Notes: generated from the letters alone by a model not told the origin. 64,000 bases of DNA from Roseiarcus sp963749715 (GCA_963749715.1 CAVVNR010000016.1:18876-82875); one strand, 5' to 3'. Shown: positions 1 through 9,348, counted from the stretch's first letter. Numbers and translations are program-made.

Positions 1-105
1 TTAACGCTTCGGTTACCATGTTTTTTCATAGTCTTCAGCCGACAATTGGCCGCGCCCGCCCGGCGCTGCATGTTCGGGCGGGCCGACAACCAGCGCGAGG
101 CCGAC

Positions 106-540
106 ATGCTTGACAGTTCGGGAGTTCCTAGGCTCGCGGAAACCGTATCAAATCGGGACGAACCGGCGGCCGGCGGCTTCGATCCGCCCCTCGATCTCGT
201 TCATCTGGCGCGCCAGTGCCTCGGCGACCACGAGCTTGAGGCCGAATTGCTCGGGCTGTTCCGCCTGCAAGCGCCGGCGTTGACCGCGCAACTCTCCGAC
301 CCGTCGCCTTTATCATTGGAATCAAAGGCGAAAATCGCTCATAAGCTGCGCGGCTCGGCGCTTTCGGTCGGGGCCGGGCGAGTGGCCCGGGCGGCGTGGC
401 GCATTGAGGAAATGGCCTCGGCCCTGAGCTTGCCGTCGCGGGGAGACGCCGATCGGCGCTTGGCCGAAGCGGGAGCGATCGCCGGTCTTCTGTCCGCGGT
501 GACCGAGGCCGTGGGCGAAATCGACCGCATCATGGGCTAG
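106..540 (+). CDS. Hpt-domain phosphotransfer protein
   Basis: Small protein (about 144 residues) with a C-terminal histidine phosphotransfer helix bundle. The Hpt signature AHKLRGSALSVGA is visible, with the phospho-accepting His near residue 79 followed by the usual K-x-x-G-S pattern. Such proteins relay phosphate between a hybrid sensor kinase and a response regulator in the cytoplasm. The ATG at 106 was chosen because GAGG lies 5 bases upstream; the frame stays open to a TTG at 46. No kinase or regulator is adjacent, so the partner is unknown. The first 45 residues look disordered. The family call is good; the pathway is not known. Confidence 0.7.
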   Translation: MLDSSGVPRLAETVSNRDEPAAGGFDPPLDLVHLARQCLGDHELEAELLGLFRLQAPALTAQLSDPSPLSLESKAKIAHKLRGSALSVGAGRVARAAWRIEEMASALSLPSRGDADRRLAEAGAIAGLLSAVTEAVGEIDRIMG

Positions 541-747
541 AGAGGCCCGCCGCAGCCTCCCGCAACAAGGGCTGGGGATAAGTCTCCTCTGGCCGCGCCG
601 CGGGAAGTATGGCCGGCCGGCGAAAACGCCGCTCCAAACGCTCTTTCGGCGCCGCCGCGCTTGCTATATGAGGGCGCGCGACAAGGCGTAAGCCAATCCC
701 GTCGCACGGCGCGGCGCGCCATTCTCCCCGAGGAAATTTTCGGCTCC

Positions 748-1068
748 ATGACCAAACTGACATTCATTGACGCGTCCGGACAGTCGCGCTCGGTCGAGGC
801 GCAGGTCGGCTCGACGGTGATGGAGACGGCGCTGCGCAATTCCATTCCCGGCATCGAGGCGGAGTGCGGCGGGGCCTGCGCCTGCGCGACCTGTCACGTC
901 TATGTCGCGCCGGAGTGGGCCGCGGCGACCGGCAAGGCGTCGCAGATGGAGGAGGACATGCTCGATTTCGCCTTCGAGGTGCGCCCCAACTCGAGGCTCT
1001 CCTGCCAGATCAAGGTCAGCGAGGCGCTGGACGGCCTGGTCGTGACCACGCCCGCCAAACAAGGATAA
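748..1068 (+). CDS. 2Fe-2S ferredoxin, adrenodoxin type
   Basis: A 106-residue soluble electron carrier. Cys40, Cys46, Cys49 and Cys86 fit the vertebrate/bacterial adrenodoxin spacing C-x5-C-x2-C-x36-C that holds one 2Fe-2S cluster. An AGGA-type ribosome site precedes the ATG at 748. The next gene, 17 bases downstream on the same strand, is a ferredoxin-NADP reductase, so the pair probably forms a short electron-transfer chain from NADPH to an unidentified acceptor such as a P450, an oxygenase or Fe-S assembly. Ferredoxins of this kind often serve Fe-S biogenesis or hydroxylases; nothing in the window decides between them. Confidence 0.9.
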   Translation: MTKLTFIDASGQSRSVEAQVGSTVMETALRNSIPGIEAECGGACACATCHVYVAPEWAAATGKASQMEEDMLDFAFEVRPNSRLSCQIKVSEALDGLVVTTPAKQG

Positions 1069-1085
1069 GAACCGAAGGAATCCGC

Positions 1086-2124
1086 ATGAACGAAGTCTTG
1101 CCTACCGACGTGGCCATCATCGGCGCGGGGCCGATCGGCCTTTTTGCCGTGTTCGAACTTGGTCTTCTCGACATCAGGTGTCACCTGATCGACATCCTGC
1201 CGAAGGCGGGCGGGCAATGCGCCGAGCTCTATCCGGAAAAGCCGATCTACGACATTCCCGGCTTCCCGGTGATCTCGGGCCAGGAATTGGTCGACAACCT
1301 GATGAAGCAAATCCATCCGTTCGGGCCCAAGTTTCACCTTGGCGAGATGGTTGAAAGATTGGAGGTCCTGGGGACCCCGGAGCGGCCGCTGTTTCGCATC
1401 GGAACGGACAACGACAAGACGATCGAGGCGAAGTCGGTGTTCATCGCCGCGGGAGGCGGATCGTTCCAGCCCAAGAAGCCGCCGCTTGCCGGCCTCGACG
1501 CCTACGAGAACCGAAGCGTCTTCTATTCCATACGCAAAATGGAGCATTTCCGCGGTCGTCGCGTCGTCATCGTCGGCGGCGGCGATTCCGCTTTGGACTG
1601 GGTTCTCAACCTTCACCCGATCGCCTCGCGCGTGACGCTCATCCATCGCCGCGACGCATTCCGCGCCGCGCCCCATTCGGTCAACGCGATGCGCGCGCTG
1701 GTCAGTTCGGGACAGATGGATTTCGTGATGGGCCAGGTGACGGCGGTCAAGGGCGAGAGCGGGCAATTGTCGGCGCTTGCGGTCAGACGCGGAGAACGGC
1801 GAGACCTACGATCTCGCCTGCGACGACATGATGCCCTTCTTCGGCCTGACGATGAAGCTCGGGCCGATCGCCAGCTGGGGCCTCAACCTGCATGAGAACC
1901 TGATTCCCGTCGATACGGCGAAGTTCGAGACCAGCGTTCCCGGGATTTTCGCCGTCGGCGACATCAACACCTATCCGGGCAAGCTCAAACTGATCCTGTC
2001 GGGCTTCCACGAGGCTACGCTCGCAGCCCAGCGCGTGCATCATTACGTCTATCCCGACAAGAAACTGACCTTCCAGTACACAACCTCGTCGACCAGCCTG
2101 CAGCGCAAGCTCGGGGTGAGCTAG
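1086..2124 (+). CDS. Ferredoxin-NADP+ reductase, thioredoxin-reductase type (frameshifted)
   Basis: FAD-dependent enzyme moving electrons between NADP(H) and ferredoxin. The N-terminal dinucleotide motif GAGPIG is at residues 13-18 and a second NADP motif, GGGDSA, lies near residue 160. The C-terminal FAD segment (FAVGDINTYPGK) and the tail ending LQRKLGVS match the bacterial TrxR-like FNR family. The frame breaks near 1782: the first part continues as an unrelated tail to 1895, while the conserved C-terminal part resumes one frame on. Removing one G restores about 345 residues, the normal family length. The ATG at 1086 follows GAAGGA. It is probably co-transcribed with the upstream ferredoxin. 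I read the break as an indel error rather than decay. Confidence 0.85.
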
Positions 2125-2231
2125 GGGCGAAGGGACGCGCGCCCGGAAGTCCGGATGAAACATTCCTCGCCGGGCGGCGTATAGGCTTCGACGGCCCGGT
2201 CGGCGGCCTCTGGAGGCCGGGTTTACTCGCC

Positions 2232-3089
2232 ATGCTCAAACTCAAGGCTCCCTGGAACGAGCGCAACGGCCGCTTCTCGTGGCTGAAGGCGATCGTGTTC
2301 GCTGGCCTGTTCGTTCCCGCCGCCTGGATCATCTTTCTCGCCTTGACCGGCGCGCTCGACCCCAAGGTCGTGACGGAAATGATCCACCGCACCGGGCAAT
2401 GGGCGATCCGGTTCCTCACTCTCTCGCTCCTGGTGACGCCGCTGATGCGCGGCGCGCGCTATCCGAAGCTGGTCGCGATTCGGCGGATGGTCGGCGTCGC
2501 GGCCTTCTTTTACGCCGACGGCGCATCTCACGCTCTACGTCGTCGATCAGCATTTCGACCTCGTGCATGTGGCGTCGGAGATCGCGCTGCGGTTCTATCT
2601 GACGATCGGCTTCATCGCCTGGCTGGGCCTCGCGGCGCTCGCGGCGACCTCGACCGACGCGATGATCCGCCGCCTCGGCCCGAGGTGGAAGACGCTGCAT
2701 TCGTTGGTCTACGGAATTGCCGCCATCGCGCTCCTCCATTTCATGATCCAGGCGAAGGCCGACGTGTCCGAGCCGGTGATGATGACTGGCTTCTTCCTGA
2801 TCCTGATGCTGTTCCGCGTCCTCGTGAAGCGCGGCGCGCCGGCCTGGGGCGCGGCGTTGGCGCGGAGCTCGTCTCGCCCTTCCTGACCGCGCTGATCGAA
2901 GCGGCGTGGTACGCGCTCGTGCGGCACATCGACTTCTGGGACGTGCTCGGCGCCAACATCGATCCGGACATGGCGTTTCGTCCCTCCGCTTATGTGGCGG
3001 CGGCCGGCGCCGCTTTCCTTGCCGTCGCGCTTGCGCGCCGGAGTCCCGGCGCCGCGCCGCGCAGCAGTTGTCGCTGCGCCGCCGGCTGA
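2232..3089 (+). CDS. msrQ: MsrQ/YedZ heme-binding membrane subunit (two compensating frameshifts)
   Basis: Inner-membrane b-type heme protein of the ferric-reductase-like family that passes quinol electrons to the periplasmic methionine-sulfoxide reductase MsrP. Six hydrophobic segments are visible, with His residues in HRTGQWAIRFLTL, in AHLTLYVVDQHFDLVH and in LHSLVYGIAAIALLHF as likely heme ligands. The frame shifts after FFYAD near 2520 and returns near 2858 (GAELVSPFL). The two shifts cancel, giving about 285 residues. The C-terminal extension after residue 220 is longer than in E. coli. No msrP gene is adjacent, which is unusual, so the partner would have to be elsewhere. Confidence 0.8.
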   Translation: MLKLKAPWNERNGRFSWLKAIVFAGLFVPAAWIIFLALTGALDPKVVTEMIHRTGQWAIRFLTLSLLVTPLMRGARYPKLVAIRRMVGVAAFFYADGASHALRRRSAFRPRACGVGDRAAVLSDDRLHRLAGPRGARGDLDRRDDPPPRPEVEDAAFVGLRNCRHRAPPFHDPGEGRRVRAGDDDWLLPDPDAVPRPREARRAGLGRGVGAELVSPFLTALIEAAWYALVRHIDFWDVLGANIDPDMAFRPSAYVAAAGAAFLAVALARRSPGAAPRSSCRCAAG

Positions 3090-3100
3090 GCCGAGCCGCG

Positions 3101-4714
3101 TCAGAAGTTGATGTTGGTGCGCAGGCCGATGACCAGTTCGTTCTTGATCCGCTGTGCTGGATCGTTCGGGTTGGCGATCCCTAGACCCGGATTGATGAAA
3201 TACTGGACGTTGGGTTGGATCACCCACGAAGGCAGAGCCTGAAACTGATAGGTCGCCTCGAGGAAGGTCTCGCTCGAGCGAATGGGCGTGTAAACCGACG
3301 ACTGGTAGAATTGCATTTGCCGGTCGAAGCCCGATGCGCCGTTACTTGCCCACACGGTCCCCATTTCGACGCCGAAGAAATCGTTGTCGCGCGTCGGCAA
3401 CGGGGCCTTCAGGGCAAAGCCTGCGTTGATGCCGGCGCTGACGAGATTGCGATCCTCGTAGGGGGTGAACATTGGACGGAAGAAGACATTCAGACTGCGA
3501 TTGGCGTCGTCCTTCGATCGCCAGATCATCTGGTCCATGACGCCGTAGAGTGAAAAGTTGCCGTGATGCTGAGCCGGGGCCCGTTGCTCAACGGACTGGC
3601 GAGAGGCAGGCCGATCGTGTCGTATCGCTGGTCGTCGAACTTGTAGCTGTCGTACCAGGCGCCGAGCTTATAGACTCCTGGCAGCGGACCGTCGGGGTTC
3701 GGCTTCGCAGACGCGCTCGGACCATACGCGTATTGCAGCTCGGCGATCGCCAGGGTCCCGGTGTCGAGCGGGAAACTCACGCCATTGGGATTGCTCGCGG
3801 CCGTATTGGGCAAATCCCGCGGGATCGCGCTCCCGTTGAAGACGCCTCCGAGCACGGTGACGCTGTCGGTCGCTTGCACTCGTCCGCGAACGCCCAAGCC
3901 CGCGAGGGGATAGGCGGGGCCGCCGCCAGGCAGATCGGTCGATGGAAGCCCCGGCCAGCCGGACGCCGCGTTGACAAAGAGAGAGTTCCCGCTTGGGGCG
4001 ATGATGAATTCCTCGTCGAGGCTCTGCTCGCCGACCTTGATGTCGAACTTGTCCCCGAATTTCTGCTGATACCACAGCTCCCAAAGCCGGACGCCGACCG
4101 GCGCCTCGATGTCGGTCAAGGTCTGAAGGACCAGAAGATTGTTCTCGTTCAGGTTGCCGCCCCAATATTGCAGACCGCTCACGTTGAGCGTGCCGCCCTT
4201 GAGACCGAACGCCTTCTCCGTGTCCATTTGCAGCGTGACCGTGGTCAGCCCATCGGCTTCAAAACCCTGTTTGACGCCGCCGCTGAGATTCCCGAACGAC
4301 TCGACGTTCTCGAGAATGGTGAGGGTGACGCCGTAGTTGGCCAGGGCGGGCCGAATCCCCCACATGTCGCCAAGCAGGTTCTGGCCTTGCAAGTCCAGAC
4401 CGAACGGCCCCGGCGTCTTGTCGGCGCTCGCCGTCGTTGCAGCGTCGGCGCGGAATTGCGGTTCGCCGAGCCGTGGCAGGGAAAAGCCGGGCGATACCGG
4501 CCCAGAAAAGGCCGGCGTCTGCCGCGATGGGTCCGAGGCGGACCCGGCCGGCCCGGGAGCTTGGGGCGGGATCGAGTTCCGCAAAGGCGGCGCCGGCCAG
4601 GCAAACTATCGCAAGAGAGGAGGCGCTTCCGATCGCAGCGCGGCGGCGGAAGCCGGTTCGACGATGAAGACGGCGCAAGCCCCAACCCCGACCCAACTGC
4701 CGACCGTCATGCAT
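3101..4714 (-). CDS. OprB-family carbohydrate-selective porin (two frameshifts)
   Basis: Outer-membrane beta-barrel porin for sugar uptake. The middle part (LLGDMWGIRPALANYGV, then long alternating strands with GGTLNVSGLQYWGG and WYQQKFGDKFDIKVGEQ) is typical of OprB. The C-terminus ends in an aromatic Phe (RTNINF), as expected for BAM insertion. A signal peptide ending LAGAAFA is encoded from 4714 in one frame. The mature protein continues in a second frame from about 4580, and the last 150 residues return to the first frame near 3570. The two breaks cancel, giving about 537 residues. It converges with msrQ. A sugar porin fits the many sugar importers in this window. Confidence 0.82.
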
Positions 4715-4958
4715 TTCGAACGCGAAGGTTCCGCGATGTCAATGAAGTTGGGCGCGCAAGATAATGCCTTTCCAAAACTATCGGACGACTGGCAGGGCCA
4801 ATGCAAATCCTTTCGGCGAGGCGCATCGCAGGACCGAACCGCCGCCCCTCCGGCCGCCGCAAAATGAGAGACCTCAAGCGCGATATTGTCTTTGCCGGCC
4901 AAGCCTCCGCGCGTTATGCCAGGGGGCCAGGAAGAGTGTCCGGCAAAGAGGAGCGGCG

Positions 4959-5618
4959 ATGGGGGAATTGGCTTATGCCTTGACCGACGCGCCCCAGTTC
5001 GACGCCGCCTTTCGGGCTTCTTTCGCCGAACTCCTCGCGTGGCGGCGCGACGTGCGCCATTTTCGCCCAGGCGAAACGCCGGACGAAGCGGTGCTGGCCG
5101 AACTCTTCGATCTCGCGGCGCTCGCGCCCTCGGTCGGCAATTGCCAACCGACCCAATTCGTGCGGGTCGACGACGAGGCCCGCCGGGCCGCGATCCGCGC
5201 CAATTTCGAGTCCGCCAACCGCGACGCGCTCGGCGCCTATCGCGGCGAACGGGCGGGGCTCTACGCCAGGCTCAAGCTCGCGGGCCTGCGCGACGCGCCG
5301 ATCCAGCTCGCGGTGTTCTGCGATGAGGCGACCGAGCAGGGCCACGGCCTCGGCGCGCGCACCATGCCGGAGACCCGCCGTTACTCGACGGTGTGTGCGC
5401 TCCACACGTTCTGGCTCGCCGCGCGCGCCCGCGGCCTTGGCGTCGGCTGGGTCTCGATCCTCGATCCAGGACGAATCGCGGAAGCGCTCGACGTCCCGCG
5501 AGCCTGGACGTTCATCGGCTATCTCTGCGCCGGCTGGCCGAAGGACGAGCATCTGATCCCGGAGCTGGAGCGAGCGGGGTGGCAGGCGCGCGCCCCGCAT
5601 CCGGTTCTGCGCCGATAG
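4959..5618 (+). CDS. bluB: 5,6-dimethylbenzimidazole synthase BluB
   Basis: Flavin-destroying nitroreductase-fold enzyme that converts FMNH2 and O2 to 5,6-dimethylbenzimidazole, the lower ligand of vitamin B12. The 219-residue protein has the RRDVRHF motif (Asp31) and Ser166 in GWVSILDP. These match the catalytic Asp32 and Ser167 of the Sinorhizobium enzyme with a one-residue offset. The ATG at 4959 was chosen because GAGGAG lies just upstream and the family start aligns there; the frame is open further upstream to 4764. I looked for a cobalamin riboswitch in the 240-base leader and did not find a convincing one. Other cobalamin genes are not in the window. Confidence 0.93.
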   Translation: MGELAYALTDAPQFDAAFRASFAELLAWRRDVRHFRPGETPDEAVLAELFDLAALAPSVGNCQPTQFVRVDDEARRAAIRANFESANRDALGAYRGERAGLYARLKLAGLRDAPIQLAVFCDEATEQGHGLGARTMPETRRYSTVCALHTFWLAARARGLGVGWVSILDPGRIAEALDVPRAWTFIGYLCAGWPKDEHLIPELERAGWQARAPHPVLRR

Positions 5619-5636
5619 GCTCGGTTCGGCCGGAGG

Positions 5637-6116
5637 TCACCCGCGCCGGGGCGGATGAAGGTCGTCGACCCATTCGACCGGCTCCGGGTTCGCCTCGAGG
5701 CTCGGCAAATCGAGATTGACGACCACCGCCTCCTGGCCGCTGCGCACGATCACGCACGAGAGCGGCTGATCGTCGCTCGCGTTGATTTCCTGATGGGGGA
5801 CGTAAGGCGGCACGTAGATGAAATCGCCGGGGCCGGCGTCGGCCACGAATTCGAGGCGGTCGCCCCAGCGCATGCGCGCGCGCCCGCTCACGACATAAAT
5901 GACGCTCTCGACGGCCCCATGGTGGTGCGCGCCGGTTTTCGCCATCGGGTGGATGACAACGGTTCCAGCCCACAGCTTCTCGGCGCCGGCGCGGGCGTGG
6001 GTGATCGCCGCGGCGCGGCTCATGCCCTGGGTCTGCGGCGTATTGATGTCGAGTTGGTTCGAACGGACCACCCGAACGCCGTCGAGACGCCATCGGGCTT
6101 GGTTGTGATCGTCCAT
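5637..6116 (-). CDS. Cupin-domain protein
   Basis: A 159-residue single-cupin protein. The first cupin motif GAHHHGAVESVIYVVSGR and the second, GPGDFIYVPPYVPHQEIN, supply the His/Glu/His metal ligands of a small beta-barrel. Such proteins include dioxygenases, isomerases and sugar- or auxin-binding proteins, and no specific substrate can be read from the sequence. It converges with bluB, with 18 bases between the stops. The ATG at 6116 (MDDHNQ) was preferred over the upstream in-frame start at 6152. Function is unknown beyond the fold. Confidence 0.8.
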   Translation of the reverse strand: MDDHNQARWRLDGVRVVRSNQLDINTPQTQGMSRAAAITHARAGAEKLWAGTVVIHPMAKTGAHHHGAVESVIYVVSGRARMRWGDRLEFVADAGPGDFIYVPPYVPHQEINASDDQPLSCVIVRSGQEAVVVNLDLPSLEANPEPVEWVDDLHPPRRG

Positions 6117-6232
6117 CGCTGCTCTCCAGGGTTCCCGCCAACCTATCGCCAAAGACGCCGGCCGAACAGCGGTGCGACGGCGGACAGCGCCGGGCGGCTG
6201 GCGATGGCGCAGGCGCCGTCGTAGATTGGGCC

Positions 6233-7048
6233 ATGACCGAGCTCTCGCCCATAACGGCTCCGACGCGCCTCACCGCGCGCGCCCTGATCGTCGGCGAGCG
6301 CATCGACACCGCCGGGCTCGAGCGCCCGGACATGGTGTCGTCGCTGCCGCTCGCCTTCCGCGTCGGCGAAAGGGGCATGGTGGCGCTGTTCCGGTTCGGC
6401 GTCGCGGTCATGGTCGGCTTAACGCCGCTCGAGGAAGAAGACACGCTGATGAAGCTGAGATCGCGGGTCAGCGGCGAGAGGGCGCGCGGCGACGACGAGA
6501 CGGCGGTGCTCGAAATCGCCCCCGACAGCGACGAGCAGAAGTCCTCGGGCGGCCCGATCCAGATCAAGAACCTGTCGCCGCCGCGCTTTCTCGTCATCGC
6601 CGACGCGCTCGCCAAGACCGTGGCGCTGGCGCGCGACGAGCGCGAGGTCAACGCGGTCTTCGACGTGATCGAGCCGTTCGCGGCCAAGCTCGCGGCAAGC
6701 GGCCGGCCGCCGTTCCGCCGCCGCGCCATGCTGAAGCTGATCGGCCAGGCGCTGCTCGCCCAACATCGCGTCTCGGGCCGGGTCGCGGTCGAGGAGAAGC
6801 CCGACGCGCTCTGGGACCACCCCGAGCTCGAGCGCCTCTATGCGCGCCTCGCCGACGAATACGAGCTCAACGAGCGCGCCGACGTGCTCAAGCGCAAGCT
6901 CGACGTTATCGGCGACACCGCGCAGGCCTTGACCGACATCATCGACGCCGATCGCGCGACCCGGCTCGAAGCGGCGATCGTCATCCTGATCGTGCTCGAA
7001 CTGATCGCGGCGATCGTCCAGATCGCGCTCGCATTGCACGGGCGGTGA
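6233..7048 (+). CDS. DUF155 (RMD1/YagE-like) membrane-anchored protein
   Basis: A 271-residue protein of the RMD1/YagE family (DUF155). The N-terminal part carries the conserved FRFGVAVMVGL strand and the central IADALAKTVALARDE and WDHPELERLYARLADEYEL helices. It ends in a single hydrophobic helix (residues 247-269, AAIVILIVLELIAAIVQIAL), so it is probably tail-anchored in the inner membrane with the domain in the cytoplasm. In yeast and mitochondria the family is linked to organelle gene expression; the bacterial role is not established. It stands alone, divergent from the cupin gene. The family assignment is fairly sure and no biochemical function is claimed. Confidence 0.75.
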   Translation: MTELSPITAPTRLTARALIVGERIDTAGLERPDMVSSLPLAFRVGERGMVALFRFGVAVMVGLTPLEEEDTLMKLRSRVSGERARGDDETAVLEIAPDSDEQKSSGGPIQIKNLSPPRFLVIADALAKTVALARDEREVNAVFDVIEPFAAKLAASGRPPFRRRAMLKLIGQALLAQHRVSGRVAVEEKPDALWDHPELERLYARLADEYELNERADVLKRKLDVIGDTAQALTDIIDADRATRLEAAIVILIVLELIAAIVQIALALHGR

Positions 7049-7078
7049 ATCAGTCGGCGCCGTCGCGAAGCTCGGGGC

Positions 7079-7107
7079 TTGACGTGACGTATAAACACTG
7101 TATATAC
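7079..7107 (+). promoter_or_regulatory. mazEF promoter with overlapping inverted repeat
   Basis: TTGACG at 7079-7084 and TATATA at 7101-7106 are separated by 16 bases, a good sigma70-type promoter about 35 bases before mazE. GTATA at 7089 and TATAC at 7103 form an inverted repeat across the -10 region, which fits autorepression by MazE or the MazEF complex. Confidence 0.6.
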
Positions 7108-7139
7108 GGGCCGACTCCCGCGTTTGAGGCTCTTTGGTC

Positions 7140-7382
7140 GTGAAAATGATCGTCCGGAAATGGGGCAACAGCGCTGCCGTGCGTATCCCAGCCTCCGTCA
7201 TGGCCGCCGCGGCGCTCGATCTCGACCAGGTCGTGGACGTTCGGGAGGAAGCCGGCCGCGTAATCATTGAACCCGTCAGGGCCGAGCCTTACGACTTGGA
7301 CACACTGCTCGATCGGATGCGCCCCGAGACTTTTCCGGAGGACATTGACTTTGGGCCGCCTCTGGGGCGTGAGATTTGGTGA
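7140..7382 (+). CDS. mazE: Antitoxin MazE (AbrB-type)
   Basis: About 80 residues. The N-terminal swapped-hairpin DNA-binding motif reads MIVRKWGNSAAVRIPASV, the classic MazE/AbrB signature, and is followed by VDVREEAGRVIIEPV. The acidic C-terminal tail (LDTLLDRMRPETFPEDIDF) is the part that wraps the toxin. The start is GTG 7140 or ATG 7146. Its stop overlaps the GTG start of mazF (GTGA), so the pair is translationally coupled. It neutralises MazF and represses its own promoter, whose inverted repeat lies just upstream. Confidence 0.9.
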   Translation: MKMIVRKWGNSAAVRIPASVMAAAALDLDQVVDVREEAGRVIIEPVRAEPYDLDTLLDRMRPETFPEDIDFGPPLGREIW

Positions 7383-7714
7383 AGCGCGACTATGTCCCGG
7401 ACGCCGGCGACATCGTCTGGCTTCGCTTCGATCCGCAAGCCGGACATGAGCAGGCCGGACGACGACCTGCGCTCGTGCTGACGTCTGCCCGCTACAACGG
7501 AGCGCGCGGGATGATGGTTTGCTGTCCGATGACGACGAAAGTCAAAGGCTACGTCTTCGAGGTCGCCGTCAGCCGGAGGCCGCCGAGCGCCGTTCTCGCG
7601 GATCAGATCAGAAGCCTCGACTGGCGCGCCCGCCGCGCCGTCCGTAAGGGGATCGCCGAGCCGCGGGTGCTTGCCGAAGTTCGCGCAAAGATCAAGTCGT
7701 TGCTCATGCTGTAG
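7379..7714 (+). CDS. mazF: mRNA interferase MazF
   Basis: Toxin of the CcdB/PemK fold, about 111 residues. GDIVWLRFDPQAGHEQAGRR contains the family's GDI-W-hydrophobic-D-P start and the following RPALVLT strand. The central VCCPMTTKVKG and ADQIRSLDW segments carry the conserved Thr and the Q-x-R-x-[ILV]-D motif of MazF. When free of MazE it cleaves single-stranded RNA at short sequences and halts growth. The GTG start overlaps the mazE stop by 4 bases. The set appears complete and intact, so it is likely active. Confidence 0.9.
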   Translation: MKRDYVPDAGDIVWLRFDPQAGHEQAGRRPALVLTSARYNGARGMMVCCPMTTKVKGYVFEVAVSRRPPSAVLADQIRSLDWRARRAVRKGIAEPRVLAEVRAKIKSLLML

Positions 7715-7736
7715 AGCGGCGTGAGGGATTTCCAGG

Positions 7737-8456
7737 ATGCCGCGGAACATCTTCGTCCTCACCGGCGCGGGCGTCTCGGCCGAGAGCGGGCTCGGCACGT
7801 TTCGCGACCGGGACGGGCAGGGGATCTGGGCCAAGTTCGATCCGATGAAGCTTGCGACGCCCGAAGCCTTCGCCCGCGATCCGATTGCTGTGCTCGCGTT
7901 CTATGATCTGCGCCGCCGCAACCTGCTCAACGCTGAACCCAACGCGGCCCACCGGGCGCTGGCGCGGCTCGAGCAGGCGCTGACGGCGCAGGGCGGCCGT
8001 CTCACCCTGGTTACCCAGAACATCGACGATTTGCACGAGCGCGCGGGGTCGCCGCGAGTCATCCACATGCATGGCGAACTTTTGAAGGCGCGATGCCAGC
8101 GGTGCGAGGCGGTGCGCCTCTGGCCGGAGGATATTTCGCCCTCCGACATTTGCCCCGATTGCGGGCGCAGCGGGGCGTTGCGGCCGCATGTCGTGTGGTT
8201 CGGCGAAATGCCGATGCATATGGACGACATCGACCGGGCGCTGCGCGAGGCCGATCTGTTCGTCGCCATCGGCACGTCCGGCGCAGTCTACCCAGCGGCC
8301 GGCTTTGTCGCCGAGGCGCGCGCCTATGGACTGTGGACTTGCGAAATCAACCTCGAAGCCGCCGATAACGCCGATCTGTTCGACGAGCAGCGTTACGGCG
8401 CGGCCAGCGAGACCGTGCCTGCCTGGGTGGATCAGTTCCTCGGAGCGCCGCCGTAG
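7737..8456 (+). CDS. cobB: Sir2-family NAD-dependent protein deacylase
   Basis: A 239-residue class III-type sirtuin. GAGVSAESGLGTFR (residues 10-23) and QNIDDLH (94-100) bind NAD, and His112 in HMHGE is the catalytic base. Cys120, Cys123, Cys139 and Cys142 form the zinc site. Tyr56 and Arg59 (FYDLR) are the pair that lets CobB/SIRT5 accept succinyl- or malonyl-lysine as well as acetyl-lysine. It removes acyl groups from enzymes such as acetyl-CoA synthetase. It starts 22 bases after mazF on the same strand but is probably not functionally part of that module. The length is normal. Confidence 0.93.
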   Translation: MPRNIFVLTGAGVSAESGLGTFRDRDGQGIWAKFDPMKLATPEAFARDPIAVLAFYDLRRRNLLNAEPNAAHRALARLEQALTAQGGRLTLVTQNIDDLHERAGSPRVIHMHGELLKARCQRCEAVRLWPEDISPSDICPDCGRSGALRPHVVWFGEMPMHMDDIDRALREADLFVAIGTSGAVYPAAGFVAEARAYGLWTCEINLEAADNADLFDEQRYGAASETVPAWVDQFLGAPP

Positions 8457-8712
8457 CGGTCGCTATACGTGCTGGCGCGGTCGCCTTGGCCGGAATATCG
8501 AACGACCGCGGGATGGGGGCGTCACGGGCGTTGCGCCGCGATTTCCTTGCGCGGGTCGTCGTCGCGCCGAAGCAATAAAGACCGCCCCTCCTTCCCCTTG
8601 GATGTCGGCCGACAATTCGTTCGTTTAAGTTGCGGCCACAGCTTGCGCCGCCTCTCCGTTCGCGTCAATGAAAGGCCAGATCGGAACGACAACCCGAAGG
8701 GAGACGGAGTTC

Positions 8713-9348
8713 ATGTCCGAGTTTGTGCTCTGGGGCTTCGACGCCTCGACCTATGTGCGCACTGTCAAGATGCTTCTCGCCGAGAAACACTTCACCCAGT
8801 TTAAACAGGTGCCTCTCAATGTTCTCCAAGGCGAGCCTAAGGGAGCTGAGCATTTGGAGCGGCATCCGTTCGGCAAGGTCCCCGTGCTCGATCACGACGG
8901 GATGCGCATTCTCGAAACCACCGCGATCGCCCGTTATCTAAACGACGTGCTTCCCGGCAGGTCGCTGGTTCCGGCGACGCCAAAGGATCGCGCGCGGATG
9001 GACATGATCGTCGGCATCGTCAATTCGTACGGCTATGGCTCCTTAATCGGAGGCGTGGCGGCCTATCATCTCTTTCCCGATTTCGTCGGCGGAAAGAACG
9101 AAGCTATGCGAGAAGGGGGCATTGAGAATGGCCGCAAAGTTCTCGACCTCGCGATGAAAACCAAAGGCTCTTCTCCCTTCATCGCGGGCGATCTCAGCCT
9201 GGCTGACCTCTATCTCGCGCCGATCGTTTTCTACGTGTCGTTGACCCCGGACAAGGACGCGGTCTTCAACGTCGACGGCTTCCAGGAATGGTGGACCCGG
9301 ACGCAAGATCTTCAGAGTTTCAAGGATACGCCGCCGAATGCGGGTTGA
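8713..9348 (+). CDS. Glutathione S-transferase family protein
   Basis: A 211-residue protein with an N-terminal thioredoxin-like domain (VLWGFDASTYVRTVKMLLAE, then HPFGKVPVLDHDG with the cis-Pro and ETTAIARYLND with the glutathione-binding Glu-Thr). The all-helical C-terminal domain ends AGDLSLADLYLAPIVFYVS, the conserved N-capping box. It would conjugate or reduce electrophiles with glutathione in the cytosol; the substrate is unknown. The ATG at 8713 follows GGGAGACGGAG. The 256 bases upstream hold no gene that I can recognise. Confidence 0.88.
   Translation: MSEFVLWGFDASTYVRTVKMLLAEKHFTQFKQVPLNVLQGEPKGAEHLERHPFGKVPVLDHDGMRILETTAIARYLNDVLPGRSLVPATPKDRARMDMIVGIVNSYGYGSLIGGVAAYHLFPDFVGGKNEAMREGGIENGRKVLDLAMKTKGSSPFIAGDLSLADLYLAPIVFYVSLTPDKDAVFNVDGFQEWWTRTQDLQSFKDTPPNAG

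Noticed and set aside
4764..4958. Possible cobalamin riboswitch before bluB
   Set aside because: The leader has CCAGGAAG-like and GCCAGG words but no convincing B12 box or ordered paired elements.
8457..8712. Small gene between cobB and the GST gene
   Set aside because: Open frames here overlap each other, lack start signals and show no protein-like pattern.
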